A DNA stretch of 64,000 nt from Desulfospira sp963664655 (lineage in GTDB: Bacteria; Desulfobacterota; Desulfobacteria; Desulfobacterales; Desulfobacteraceae): assembly GCA_963664655.2 (NCBI GenBank), contig CAXXHM010000001.1:806001-870000 (forward strand). The letters are read 5' to 3'. The notes under the pieces were generated by a model, which had not been told where the DNA came from, made no database searches, and saw only the letters and a program-made list of their open reading frames with translations. This document shows, piece after piece, positions 43,546 to 52,254 of the stretch (the stretch's first letter is position 1; each line of letters begins with the position of its first letter). Made by a program: the position numbers and the translations under genes.

Positions 43546-43802
43546 GCCACTTCAATTACCATATGGTCCCGGCAGCATCCAAAGACCTTCGGCGACGCAT
43601 CCGTTTATTTTTTGGGCCGCTTCCCGTGCTTTCCCCTATGCCCGCCATATATGCATTTTTAGGGTGAAGTTACGTTGATTTGCAACATTGCAAATAATGG
43701 CCCATCGGGTATTAAATATCAGAAAAAAGGCCTGTGTCAACCCCATCACACTGAAGCCCGGGGCTGACACATGTAATAATAAGTTAAAACTTCAAAAAAA
43801 TG

Positions 43803-43881
43803 GACTTGGGACTTGGGATATGGGACTTGGGGATTGCAGTATCCATGGCCTCCCCAAGTCCCATATCCCAAGTCCCAAGTC
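43803..43881. repeat. Perfect 31-bp inverted repeat
   Basis: Left arm 43803-43833 and right arm 43851-43881 are exact reverse complements (31 of 31) with a 17-nt loop. Each arm is itself built of GACTTGGGA-like pieces (GGGACTTGGG, twice per arm). It sits in the 530-bp gap between the cyclase and modA; nothing else is seen in that gap apart from the modA leader. Confidence 0.95.
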
Positions 43882-44079
43882 TCAATTTTATACATTATTA
43901 TCCTCCTCATCAAAATCGACATCACCGGCCGGCCGGTTACATCCGGTTAGCATGCGACGTCTATAGAATTATATTGACGTGTATAAAATTATATATTATG
44001 AATATGGTTTGCCGGTCAGGACGCCTCCCGCCGGCAGGGAACAACAGACAACCCAACAGATGTGAAAAGGAAATTGACC

Positions 44080-44859
44080 ATGACCGTTAAACAGATTCTC
44101 TCATCATTTTTGACCGCTGCATTTATTTTTCTGGGGATAGGCTTCTCTGCCTGCCCTGTCCAGGCTGAAACCATCCGGATTTTTGCCGCAGCATCCACCA
44201 CCAATGCCGTTGGCGACATTATAAACGCATACAAAGCAAAAACCGGCAAAGAGGTGGTCCCCTCGTTTGCGTCCTCCTCCACTCTGGCCAAGCAGATCGA
44301 CCAGGGCGCCCCGGCCGATGTCTATCTGTCCGCCAATCCCAAATGGATGAACTTTCTTGAAGAAAAAGGCCTGGTGGCAACCGGCACACGGACCGACCTT
44401 CTGGGCAACCGGATTTCTTTGATTCAACCCTTGAGCGGCTCTTTGAATATTACCATTGCCCCGGGCATGGACCTTGCCGGAATCCTGGGCAATGACAAGC
44501 TGGCCATGGGAGATCCGGACCATGTTCCGGCCGGCATATACGGCCGCAAAGCATTAGAATCCCTTGGTGCATGGGATTCAGTGGCCGCCAAAGTGGCCCG
44601 GTGCAAGGATGTCAGGGCAGCCCTGGCCTTGGTGGAAAGGGCGGAAGCCCCCTTAGGGGTTGTCTATGCCACAGATGCGGCCATCTCATCCAAAGTAAAG
44701 ACCGTTTCCCTTTTTCCCGAAGACAGCCACCCGCCCATCACCTACCCGGCCTGTATTATTAAAGACAAGGCCAGTGATGACGCCAAAGCGTTTTTTGAAT
44801 ACCTGAAAAGCCCGGATGCAGCTGCCATATTCCAAAAATACGGATTTTCTGTTAAATAA
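44080..44859 (+). CDS. modA: Molybdate-binding periplasmic protein
   Basis: Substrate-binding protein of the molybdate/tungstate ABC importer. The ATG at 44080 has AAAAGG upstream (a GTG at 44062 is the longer option). Signal peptide MTVKQILSSFLTAAFIFLGI to VQA; mature part starts ETIRIFAAASTTNAVGDI, the ModA pattern with the Ser/Thr oxyanion ligands, then FASSSTLAKQIDQGAPADVY and TDAAISSKVKTV. In a CODH- and formate-metabolising anaerobe it probably serves molybdenum or tungsten enzymes. Separated from modB by a degenerate repeat unit. Confidence 0.93.
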   Translation: MTVKQILSSFLTAAFIFLGIGFSACPVQAETIRIFAAASTTNAVGDIINAYKAKTGKEVVPSFASSSTLAKQIDQGAPADVYLSANPKWMNFLEEKGLVATGTRTDLLGNRISLIQPLSGSLNITIAPGMDLAGILGNDKLAMGDPDHVPAGIYGRKALESLGAWDSVAAKVARCKDVRAALALVERAEAPLGVVYATDAAISSKVKTVSLFPEDSHPPITYPACIIKDKASDDAKAFFEYLKSPDAAAIFQKYGFSVK

Positions 44860-44950
44860 CGATTTCAGACCGTTTTTGGGTATCCAGCCAAGCATCGGTC
44901 CTTAATGAAAAATGAACGTTTTTTTATTTGTTAATGAGGATTTCATATAA
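44859..44950 (+). repeat. Degenerate 91-bp repeat unit between modA and modB
   Basis: Aligns with the family from GACCG...TATCCAGCCAAGCA through TGAAAAATGAACG to GGATTTCATATAA, but the first stem is lost and the third hairpin is broken. The oldest-looking copy of the family. Confidence 0.65.
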
Positions 44951-44956
44951 CCCCCA

Positions 44957-45652
44957 ATGAACTTGACGCCCATAGAAATTGAGGCCCTTCGCCTGAGCCT
45001 CTGGGTTGCCGGCTGGGCTGTGGCCGGCAGCCTGGCACCCGGCATTTTCATGGCCTGGCTGCTGGCCAAAAAAAACTTTATCGGCAAAAGCATTGTGGAC
45101 GGACTGGTTCACCTGCCCCTGGTCCTTCCGCCGGTGGTCACGGGGTATATGCTGCTGCTGGTCATGGGCAAACAAGGGGTGCTGGGCCGGTGGCTGTTTG
45201 AGCTGACCGGGTTCAGCTTTGCCTTTAACTGGAAAGGGGCGGCCCTGGCATCGGGGATCATGGCTTTTCCCCTTCTGGTCCGGGCCATCCGGCTGTCCAT
45301 GGAAAGCGTGGACCAGGGGCTGGAAGAGGCGGCCCAGACCCTGGGGGCCGGTCCTTTGGACCAGTTTTTCACCGTCACCCTGCCCTTGACCCTTCCCGGC
45401 ATCCTTACCGGGGTGATCCTTGCCTTTGCCCGTAGCCTGAGCGAATTCGGGGCCACCATCACCTTTGTGTCCAATATCCCGGGGGAAACCCGGACCCTGC
45501 CGCTGGCCCTTTACACCTTAACCCAGATGCCGGACGGAGAGTCCGGGGCATTAAGGCTTTGCATTATCTCCGCCGGGGTGGCGCTTTTGGCCCTGATGGC
45601 CTCTGAAATACTGGCCCGGCGGCTTAACCGGCGCATGAAAGGGATCGGCTGA
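44957..45652 (+). CDS. modB: Molybdate ABC transporter permease
   Basis: Inner-membrane permease of 231 residues, normal for ModB. It has five or six membrane helices, the permease motif EEAAQTLGAGPLDQFFTVTL that couples to ModC, and FARSLSEFGATITFVSNIPGETRTLPLALY near the C-terminal end, typical of molybdate permeases. Its stop overlaps the modC start. The upstream region is repeat DNA, so expression may depend on read-through from modA. Confidence 0.95.
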   Translation: MNLTPIEIEALRLSLWVAGWAVAGSLAPGIFMAWLLAKKNFIGKSIVDGLVHLPLVLPPVVTGYMLLLVMGKQGVLGRWLFELTGFSFAFNWKGAALASGIMAFPLLVRAIRLSMESVDQGLEEAAQTLGAGPLDQFFTVTLPLTLPGILTGVILAFARSLSEFGATITFVSNIPGETRTLPLALYTLTQMPDGESGALRLCIISAGVALLALMASEILARRLNRRMKGIG

Positions 45653-46416
45653 TGATTGATGTCAGCATAAAAAAAGCCCAGGGCCAGTTTCTGGTGGACA
45701 CCCGCTTTACCGTTCCGGAAAATTCGGTGACAGCCCTGTTTGGAAGGTCCGGGGCAGGAAAGACATCGGTGATCAACATGATCGCAGGCCTTGCCACACC
45801 CGATGAGGGAATCATTAAGATCAACCATACCGTGGTGTTTGATTCGGCCCGCAGGATCAGTCTGCCCCCGTTTAAGCGGCGGATCGGATACGTATTCCAG
45901 GAAGGCCGGCTTTTCCCCCACGTTAGCGTTAAATCCAACCTGGTATACGGGATGAAGCGAATCAAGCCCTCAGACCGGTGCATTCCCTTTGACAAAGTGG
46001 TTGACCTGCTGGGCATTGGCCACCTTCTCGACCGGCGCCCGGCCACCCTGTCCGGGGGAGAAAAGCAGCGGATCGCCATTGGGCGTGCCCTTTTATCGAG
46101 CCCTCAGCTCCTGCTCATGGATGAACCCCTGGCCTCCCTGGATGCCGCCCGAAAGGCCGAAGTTCTCCCGTTTATCAGCAGACTGCCCGAACAATTTGAA
46201 ATCCCGATCCTCTATGTCAGCCACGCTTTAGATGAAATACTGGGCATGGCAAAAACCCTTGTGTTTCTGGTGAACGGCAACGCCAGAGCCGTGGGGCCCG
46301 TCAATGAGGTCACCCAAAGGCCGGATTTTCAGCAAGTCCTTGGCAGAATTTCACCGGAACCGGACAGTGCCGGGGACAACCATCCTCAAGGGTTGCGAAC
46401 AATTGCAGCAGGATAA
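45652..46416 (+). CDS. modC: Molybdate ABC transporter ATP-binding protein
   Basis: ATPase of the molybdate importer. 254 residues, about 100 shorter than E. coli ModC because the C-terminal Mop/TOBE molybdate-binding domain is absent. Walker A GRSGAGKTS near residues 31-39, signature LSGGEKQRIAIGRAL, Walker B LLLMDEPLASLD, and His switch LYVSHALDE. First base overlaps the modB stop. Without TOBE, molybdate feedback on the transporter must be achieved otherwise. Confidence 0.95.
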   Translation: MIDVSIKKAQGQFLVDTRFTVPENSVTALFGRSGAGKTSVINMIAGLATPDEGIIKINHTVVFDSARRISLPPFKRRIGYVFQEGRLFPHVSVKSNLVYGMKRIKPSDRCIPFDKVVDLLGIGHLLDRRPATLSGGEKQRIAIGRALLSSPQLLLMDEPLASLDAARKAEVLPFISRLPEQFEIPILYVSHALDEILGMAKTLVFLVNGNARAVGPVNEVTQRPDFQQVLGRISPEPDSAGDNHPQGLRTIAAG

Positions 46417-46474
46417 CCCGGCAGGAAGGACTTTCCTGCCGGGGAAAGAAAGATTTCCCTTACGTAAAGGGAAA
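46417..46474. terminator. Two hairpins after modC, between convergent genes
   Basis: CCCGGCAGGAA / TTCCTGCCGGG (11 bp, 5-nt loop, 46417-46443) and TTTCCCTT / AAGGGAAA (46454-46474). No long T run; probably a bidirectional transcription end between modC and the PilZ-like gene. Confidence 0.6.
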
Positions 46475-46494
46475 CAGGCAGGGAAATGAAAAAA

Positions 46495-46818
46495 TCAGGG
46501 CGGGGATGGTCCGAATTCAATTTGTGTATCCAGGGTGACCATGACATGATCTTTAACCCCTTTTTGGCTGACGTCTTCAATATACTTGATCCGGGTGGGC
46601 CTTCGCTGGGCAGGGACGGTTTTGTCCGGAAAATGAAAGGTCATGGGGATCACGTCCCCTGTTTTAATGCTCCCGAGAGCAGCAGAATCTTTTTTGATCA
46701 GGGCAAACAAGGCGGCATTGTCGGTCTGCCGCACCTTAAAATGAAAAAACAGCCCGGGGTTGCTCAATTGAAACTCAGCACTGGCGTACGGCAGGGCTGG
46801 GACCGGATTCGATTTCAA
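46495..46818 (-). CDS. Small protein, possibly PilZ-like
   Basis: 107 residues from TTG at 46818 behind AAGGAG (the ATG at 46827 touches the ribosome binding site and is too close). The C-terminal half (TGDVIPMTFHFPDKTVPAQR RPTRIKYIED) looks like a small beta-barrel of PilZ type, but the RxxxR and DxSxxG c-di-GMP motifs are not clear. Assignment is weak. Convergent with modC. A palindrome GGTGAA-CA-TTCACC lies 46 bp upstream. Confidence 0.55.
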   Translation of the reverse strand: MKSNPVPALPYASAEFQLSNPGLFFHFKVRQTDNAALFALIKKDSAALGSIKTGDVIPMTFHFPDKTVPAQRRPTRIKYIEDVSQKGVKDHVMVTLDTQIEFGPSPP

Positions 46819-46863
46819 ATTACACATCTCCTTTTGAAAGCGGTTAGCATTCTAACTCGCTGA

Positions 46864-46877
46864 GGTGAACATTCACC
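46864..46877. promoter_or_regulatory. Palindrome upstream of the PilZ-like gene
   Basis: GGTGAA-CA-TTCACC, perfect 6-bp arms, about 46 bp before the start at 46818. Placement fits an operator, but no regulator is known for it. Confidence 0.35.
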
Positions 46878-46905
46878 CCCTATAACAGCCATACCCTAAA
46901 GGGCA

Positions 46906-47085
46906 GAAACCGGGCCGCTTTGGTTATCCAACCAAGAGCCGCCCACAACAAATATTGAAAGTCTTCTCAGGACCTTTGTGAGACTTTCATATAACCGTCA
47001 CGGACGGCTTGGATTATCCAACCAAGCACCGCCCACAACGAAAAATGAAAGTCTTTTCGGCTTGATAGTGAGACTTTCATATAAA
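46906..47085 (+). repeat. 91-bp structured repeat, two units
   Basis: First unit lacks the left half of the first stem (starts CCGGGCCGC); second has the CCGTC-ACG-GACGG form. Most of the gap from 46819 to 47335 is this array. No gene is seen there. Confidence 0.9.
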
Positions 47086-47335
47086 AAGCAACTTGTGTGC
47101 CGTCTGGTAACGCATTGATATTACGGGATCTGAGCCTGCCATATCCCGGGCGGGTTACCAAATCGGTCCCCCGGGTTACGATATTTGCATCTTTGGTCCC
47201 CGCCCCCATGGATAAAATTTAAAAAAAATCCACTGAATCAAAAGGTTAGGCCTGTGGCACGGGGCTTGCTCTTTTATGGTCCAGGCATTGACGCCGCATG
47301 GGTTAAGCCTTTTAACCATTAAGGAGCAGATCAAA

Positions 47336-47668
47336 ATGAACGCAAACCGTTTCATAACAGGCCTGATCATGGCCTTCTGCCTGGGGCTCTGTTCCCCGGC
47401 CTGGGCCATAGAGCCCGAGACAGCGGCCCTTCACCCGGCTCCGGCCCAGAGTACCGATCCGGCCTACGGCCGGGAAACCATAGTCAAGGGAGTGGTTGAA
47501 AAGGCGGAATTCGGCCTTTTTCTGCTATACGGCAAAGGCACCTTCCGGCTGGAAGGGGACAACGAAATGAACAAACTGGCCGGCCGGGCCGTCGAAATCC
47601 GGGGAATTCTGAAAAAAGGGGAAAAAGAAGATATTATTCTGGTGCAGCAGGCCAGGGTCCTGCGGTGA
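47336..47668 (+). CDS. Small periplasmic protein, OB-fold-like
   Basis: 110 residues from the ATG at 47336 (AAGGAGCAGATCAAA upstream). Signal peptide MNANRFITGLIMAFCLGL to AWA. The mature part has an ETIVKGVVEKAEFGLFLLYG and LAGRAVEIRGILKK GEKEDIILVQQARVL pattern, the five-strand layout of a small OB-fold exported protein of the type often called stress-induced or hypothetical. Function unknown. It stands alone between repeat DNA and a convergent flavodoxin. Confidence 0.75.
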   Translation: MNANRFITGLIMAFCLGLCSPAWAIEPETAALHPAPAQSTDPAYGRETIVKGVVEKAEFGLFLLYGKGTFRLEGDNEMNKLAGRAVEIRGILKKGEKEDIILVQQARVLR

Positions 47669-47740
47669 TTTGTGATCAGCCCCAGGGGGCTGGTCAGGCA
47701 CTAAGCCGTGTCCGACCACTCCCCCGTGTCCGGGCAGCGC

Positions 47741-48172
47741 TTACACCATCCCGGCAATCTGTTTTCCGTAGTCTTGGGCTGCCTCAACCCCGTCTTCAAC
47801 CCAGGAGGCCTTGATCATCAACGGGCCTGATGCCATTTCCATTTTATAAATATGCTTCATTGTGTCAAATATCCGTTTGTTGGCCTCCCCGCTCCAGCCA
47901 TAGGCGCCAAAAGCCCCCCCGGGCTTGCCCTCCAACTCGGCCCGCTCAGCCATAAATAAAACCTGTTTCATGACCGGCAGCATTTCCCCGTGGTAGGTGG
48001 GAGAACCAAAAACGTAGGCATCATATCCGGTCAGATCGGTTTCACTGCTGATCTGGTCGCCGGTTTTGAGCACCGGTTCGTGGCCTGACTGGCGAACGCC
48101 TTCGGCGATTAATTCAGCAATTCCCTTGGTTTCATTGACTCTGGAAGCATACACAATTAGTATACGGCTCAT
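47741..48172 (-). CDS. Flavodoxin
   Basis: FMN electron carrier of 143 residues. The FMN-phosphate loop is YASRVNETKG, which deviates from the usual S/TxTGNT; the FMN-stacking loops are GSPTYHGEMLPV (with Tyr/His) and GAYGWSGEANK. The ATG follows AAAGGAGAAAAT. It may serve as a low-potential carrier in place of ferredoxin. The unusual phosphate loop resembles flavodoxin-like domains of flavo-diiron proteins (FprA), from which it could derive. Confidence 0.88.
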   Translation of the reverse strand: MSRILIVYASRVNETKGIAELIAEGVRQSGHEPVLKTGDQISSETDLTGYDAYVFGSPTYHGEMLPVMKQVLFMAERAELEGKPGGAFGAYGWSGEANKRIFDTMKHIYKMEMASGPLMIKASWVEDGVEAAQDYGKQIAGMV

Positions 48173-48293
48173 ATTTTCTCCTTTAGATTATTTTTATGAA
48201 TTGAATTTAGTCGTTTAATTTTATATTATTTGTACCAGCAATTGGCCATGGCATAGGGTTAAACCGGAAACCAGAATAAGGTAATATAAATTT

Positions 48294-49190
48294 ATGACAG
48301 AGCCAAGAAAAATTAAACTTTTACTGGCCTATGACGGGTCTAATCTGGCAGTGGATTCGGTTCAGTATGTGGGGCAGGTTTTTCCTAGTGACAGAACGCA
48401 TGTGGTTATTTTTTATGTGGAAACAAAAATACCCCGGTCTTTCTGGTGCATGGAAAAAGAGCTTGATTTCCGTTTCAAAACACCTGAAATACGGGCCAGC
48501 ATGGCCCAGCGAAAAAAGACCATCAAGATGGCCATGGAAAAGGCAAAGAACCTGCTTTTAGAATCTGGGTTCCCCGAGGATGCCATTGAAACCCGGGTCC
48601 ACATAAAAAAGCAGTGCATTGTCAATGATATTATCGAAGAGTCCTACCAGGGCTATGACGCCATCGTCATGGGCCGCAAGGGAAGCAGCCGGCTTAAAGA
48701 TCTTTTGATCAACAGCCTGCCGGTCAGGCTGTTGGGTAAAATAAAAAACATCCCCCTGATTGTGGTGGGCAAAAAACCGGACCATCAGAATATTCTGATT
48801 GCCTATGACGGGACCCTGGCCATTACCAAGGCGGTGAAGTCTTTAAGCCACCTGCTCAAAACCCAGGACTGCAAACTGCTGCTGTGCTACGCCCAGCACA
48901 AATCCGGCCTGCTGCCAACCCCGAAACAGAAAAAATCCTCTGAAATGTTCACTTTATCGGTGGATTATCTGCTTGAGGCGGGATTTTCCAAAAATCAGGT
49001 ATCCTTTGAGATCATGGAGGGAGAAAAAAACCCCACCCAATGCATTCTCAACAAAGCCCGCTATGGCGGATACGGCACCATCGTTATTGGCCGCCGTGGA
49101 CTGTCCACCCTGAAACGGTTTTTTATGATGCGGGTGGGCAACAGCATTTTCAGAAACGCCGCCGGCCATGTGGTCTGGGTGGTGCAATAA
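48294..49190 (+). CDS. Universal stress protein, two tandem Usp domains
   Basis: 298 residues with two Usp folds: 1-148 (LLLAYDGSNLAVDSVQYVG ... VMGRKGSSRLKDLL) and 160-298 (ILIAYDGTLAITKAVKSL ... VIGRRGLSTLKRFF). ATP-type GxxG motifs appear in both; the second has GN in place of the usual GS after the loop. Likely a cytoplasmic stress or ATP-sensing protein. Followed directly by a strong terminator. Confidence 0.92.
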   Translation: MTEPRKIKLLLAYDGSNLAVDSVQYVGQVFPSDRTHVVIFYVETKIPRSFWCMEKELDFRFKTPEIRASMAQRKKTIKMAMEKAKNLLLESGFPEDAIETRVHIKKQCIVNDIIEESYQGYDAIVMGRKGSSRLKDLLINSLPVRLLGKIKNIPLIVVGKKPDHQNILIAYDGTLAITKAVKSLSHLLKTQDCKLLLCYAQHKSGLLPTPKQKKSSEMFTLSVDYLLEAGFSKNQVSFEIMEGEKNPTQCILNKARYGGYGTIVIGRRGLSTLKRFFMMRVGNSIFRNAAGHVVWVVQ

Positions 49191-49225
49191 ATGAAGGAGA
49201 ACGGAAACCAAAGACCGGAGACTTG

Positions 49226-49294
49226 AAACCGAAAGACGGGATGTGCTAAAGCCCTAAAGGGTAAGCATCCGGTCTTTCGGTTTGGTTTTTTTTT
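49226..49294 (+). terminator. Rho-independent terminator after the Usp gene
   Basis: Long stem AAACCGAAAGACGGGATG with CATCCGGTCTTTCGGTTT (two mismatches), loop 24 nt, then GGTTTTTTTTT. Very strong candidate. Confidence 0.92.
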
Positions 49295-49478
49295 ATATGA
49301 AAGTCTCACTATCAAGCCGAAAAGACTTTCATTTTTCGTTGTGGACGGTGCTTGGTTGGATAATCCAAGCCGTCCGTGACGGTTATATGAAAGTCTCACT
49401 AACAAGCTGAAAAGACTTTTATTTTTCCTAGCGGGCGGTGCTTGGTTGGATAGCTCAAGCCGTCCGTGACGGTTATAT
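49293..49478 (-). repeat. 91-bp structured repeat, two units, minus orientation
   Basis: Both units carry the CCGTC-ACG-GACGG first stem when read on the minus strand. The array begins where the terminator T run ends. Confidence 0.92.
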
Positions 49479-49772
49479 GATCTCCATATCTCAGGCCCTA
49501 TAGCTGCCCGCAATGTCCACTTCGTCCGCCTCTGTCCACAAAAGAATTTCAAGCCCCAATACCCCGCCCTGTCCCCCCCGAACCCCATATTACAATTCTG
49601 TTGAATAAAAATTCACTCTAAAATTTAGGCTTGATTTAAATGAAAAAATCTGAGATGAATGGAGTTTTTAAAAATTCAGGCGTCCCTTTACCGGGCACCT
49701 GAACAGGTTTGGGATAGACGGTTGGGTTTTCTGCCAATCTATGGTGATCAGCAAGAAGGTATATAAAAATAT
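49479..49772. other. Region upstream of rnfC
   Basis: Holds a GTCCAC nonamer repeat (49514-49539), an AT-rich stretch, and an ACCTG-AA-CAGGT palindrome at 49697-49708 about 65 bp before the rnfC start. The palindrome is a candidate operator for the rnf operon. No gene seen; no clear -35/-10 pair found. Confidence 0.4.
49514..49539. repeat. GTCCAC nonamer repeat
   Basis: TGTCCACTTCGTCCGCC followed by TCTGTCCAC: three GTCC(A/G)C cores 9 bp apart. A two-armed copy is at 61025-61096. Confidence 0.6.
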
Positions 49773-51143
49773 ATGGGTTTATTCAGGTTAAAGGGATTTC
49801 CGGGAACCGGCAATTTCCCCCATGGTGTCCATCCCGAGGACAACAAAGATCTGTCCGCCAATAAAACCGTTGAGGTGATGGAAACGCCGAAAACAGTGAC
49901 CCTTCCCCTGCTTCAGCACCTCGGGGTGCCCTGCACCCAGATGGTCAAGTTCGGGGATACGGTCGGATACGGGCAGATGATCGGTAAAGGAGAGGCCTTT
50001 GTGTCGGCCTCGCTTCATTCCCCCATTGCCGGAAAAGTCAAAAAAAATACAATGGTTACCCTGCCCAACGGCAGGCACCTGGACGCCATTACCATTCAGG
50101 CGGAAGGGGATCAGGTCTCCCCCCAGAAACTCTGGGATGAGACCAAGTCCAGGGACTGGCCCAGGGACTGCATTTCCATTTATGACCCGCTGACCATTGT
50201 CAAAGTGATTCATGATTCCGGCGTTGTGGGCTTAGGCGGGGCGGCGTTTCCCACCCATGTCAAGGTAACCCCCAATGACACCCGGATGATTGATACCCTG
50301 ATGGTGAACGGGTGTGAATGTGAACCCTATCTGACCTGTGATTACCGTCTCATGGTGGAAGCCCCCCGGGCCATTGTGGCCGGGGCACTGTTAACGGGCC
50401 GGGCCGTATCGGCAAGGGAAATTGTCATCTGTGTGGAGGACAACAAACCCGAGGCCGTCAAAAAGCTCACAGAGGCTGTGGAACAAACCGTTATCAAGAT
50501 TGCCGTGCTGAAAACCAAATATCCCCAGGGAAGTGAAAAGCAGCTGGTAAAGTCCGTCCTCGGCCTTGAAATTCCCTTGGGCGGCCTGCCCGCCGACGTA
50601 GGCGTTGCCATGAGCAACGTGCAGACCATGGCCACCGTGGCCCGGGGCATTATCAAGGAAACCCCGCTGACCCACCGGGTGATCAGTGTCTCAGGCCGGG
50701 GAATCCGCACGCCTAAAAATATTTTTGCCCCCATTGGGGTTTCCATGGGGGAAGTCATTGACTTATGCGGCGGTCTGACCCCAGACGCCGCGCGGATCAT
50801 TTCCGGCGGCCCCATGATGGGATTTGCATTTTCAGACCTGTCCGCACCGGTGACCAAAGGCACATCAGGGCTTACCGTACTCACCCACGATGAGGTGCGA
50901 AGAAGTGACGCCCAAACCCATTGTGTCCGGTGCGGGCGCTGCGTGGAAGCCTGCCCCATGAACCTTGTGCCCACACGGCTTGCTTTGGCGGCCCGGTACA
51001 AGAACCCTGCCGTGGCCAGCCAGTACCATATTCGTGCCTGTGTTGAATGCGGCTGCTGCACCTATGTGTGCCCGGCCAGAATAAACCTGGTTCAGTTGAT
51101 CCGGGCGGGCAAGGTCCAGGTAGCGGCCTGGGAAACTCGGTAA
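49773..51143 (+). CDS. rnfC: Rnf complex subunit C
   Basis: Peripheral NADH-dehydrogenase-like subunit of the ion-pumping ferredoxin:NAD+ oxidoreductase. 456 residues. N-terminal GVHPEDNKDLSANK and a biotin-carrier-like region (LHSPIAGKVKKNTM), the flavin/NADH fold with GLGGAAFPTHVKV and NGCECEPYLTCDYRLM, and two C-terminal [4Fe-4S] motifs CVRCGRCVEACPMNL and CVECGCCTYVCPARI. First gene of rnfCDGEAB, a common Rnf order. AAGAAGG lies before the ATG. Confidence 0.96.
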   Translation: MGLFRLKGFPGTGNFPHGVHPEDNKDLSANKTVEVMETPKTVTLPLLQHLGVPCTQMVKFGDTVGYGQMIGKGEAFVSASLHSPIAGKVKKNTMVTLPNGRHLDAITIQAEGDQVSPQKLWDETKSRDWPRDCISIYDPLTIVKVIHDSGVVGLGGAAFPTHVKVTPNDTRMIDTLMVNGCECEPYLTCDYRLMVEAPRAIVAGALLTGRAVSAREIVICVEDNKPEAVKKLTEAVEQTVIKIAVLKTKYPQGSEKQLVKSVLGLEIPLGGLPADVGVAMSNVQTMATVARGIIKETPLTHRVISVSGRGIRTPKNIFAPIGVSMGEVIDLCGGLTPDAARIISGGPMMGFAFSDLSAPVTKGTSGLTVLTHDEVRRSDAQTHCVRCGRCVEACPMNLVPTRLALAARYKNPAVASQYHIRACVECGCCTYVCPARINLVQLIRAGKVQVAAWETR

Positions 51144-51223
51144 GTTAGCCGTTTGCTGTTAGCTATTAGCTTTTTTCCATGGGCTAAGCGCTAACGGCTG
51201 AAAGCTAACCGCTAAGAGCTAAC
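51143..51223. repeat. TTAGC-heptamer inverted repeat inside the rnf operon
   Basis: TTAGCCGTTTGCTGTTAGC on the left, GCTAACGGCTGAAAGCTAAC on the right. It separates rnfC from rnfD, ending 17 bp before the rnfD start, so it is probably transcribed with the operon. Confidence 0.85.
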
Positions 51224-51239
51224 AAAAAAGGAACAAAAC

Positions 51240-52253
51240 GTGTCAGACACCAATATACAGATAGACCCGGCCGAACCGCCTGAAAACGAAACCGGGGAAA
51301 CACCGGCCATTCATGTGGCTCCCTCCCCCCATATTTCGGAACCCGGGGTCGGCACCCAGAAAATAATGGTGGATGTTATTCTCGGGCTGTCGCCGGCCAT
51401 GGTATTATCTTTTTATTTATTTCGATTTTATGCCGTAAAACAGATTTTTGTCTGTGTGGCGGCCTGCCTTGCGGCAGAATTTGTGTTTGTGCGCATGCGG
51501 GGCCGGGCATTTACCTTAAAAGACTGTTCCGCCGTGGTCACCGGCATTATCTTAGGCCTTTCCATGCCCGGGTCAGCGCCCTGGTTTGTGGGGACCTTGG
51601 CCGCAGTGGTGGGCATCGGGGTCGGAAAAACTATCTTTGGCGGTGTGGGGATGAATATCTTCAATCCGGCCATGGTAGGCCGGGCCTTTGTCATGATCGC
51701 CTTTGCCCAGCTCATGGGCGCCGGGTCCTATGAAACCATGACCGGGCTCGTGGACGCCGTGTCCGGGGCCACCCCGTTGAGCCAGTTAAAATTTAACGGG
51801 GCTGCCACGGGGATAGCCTCCCTGTTCACCGGCGTCACCAACGGGTCTGTGGGAGAGACCAGTGCGGCGGCCTGCCTTGCGGGCGGGCTGTTTTTAGTGT
51901 TTAGAAAAACCGCTTCCTGGCAGATTCCGGCGAGCATCCTGATGACCGTTGCCCTCATTGCCGGAATCACGGATGTGGCAGGCTCCCACCACGGCCTGTT
52001 TTTACTGCACCACCTGTTTGCCGGAGCATTGATGTTCGGCGCCTTTTTCATTGCCACGGACCCTGTGACCTCACCCTTAACCGTCAAGGGGAAATGGATA
52101 TTCGGCACGGGAACCGGCTGCCTGATCATGGTGATCCGCCTGTTTTCCGGATATCCCGAAGGGGTGATGTTTGCCGTTCTGATCATGAACGCCTTAACCC
52201 CGCTGATCAACCGCTGGACCATCCCCCAGCCCATGGGACAAAGGGAGGCCTGA
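51240..52253 (+). CDS. rnfD: Rnf complex subunit D
   Basis: Membrane subunit with a covalently bound FMN. 337 residues from GTG (AAAAAAGGAACAAAAC upstream). An N-terminal soluble stretch of about 40 residues (polar, Pro-rich) is longer than usual; then many membrane helices. The DAVSGATPLSQL motif carries the Thr that binds FMN by a phosphoester. The C-terminal part ATDPVTSPLTVKGKWIFG is typical of NqrB/RnfD. Confidence 0.95.
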   Translation: MSDTNIQIDPAEPPENETGETPAIHVAPSPHISEPGVGTQKIMVDVILGLSPAMVLSFYLFRFYAVKQIFVCVAACLAAEFVFVRMRGRAFTLKDCSAVVTGIILGLSMPGSAPWFVGTLAAVVGIGVGKTIFGGVGMNIFNPAMVGRAFVMIAFAQLMGAGSYETMTGLVDAVSGATPLSQLKFNGAATGIASLFTGVTNGSVGETSAAACLAGGLFLVFRKTASWQIPASILMTVALIAGITDVAGSHHGLFLLHHLFAGALMFGAFFIATDPVTSPLTVKGKWIFGTGTGCLIMVIRLFSGYPEGVMFAVLIMNALTPLINRWTIPQPMGQREA

Positions 52254-52254
52254 T

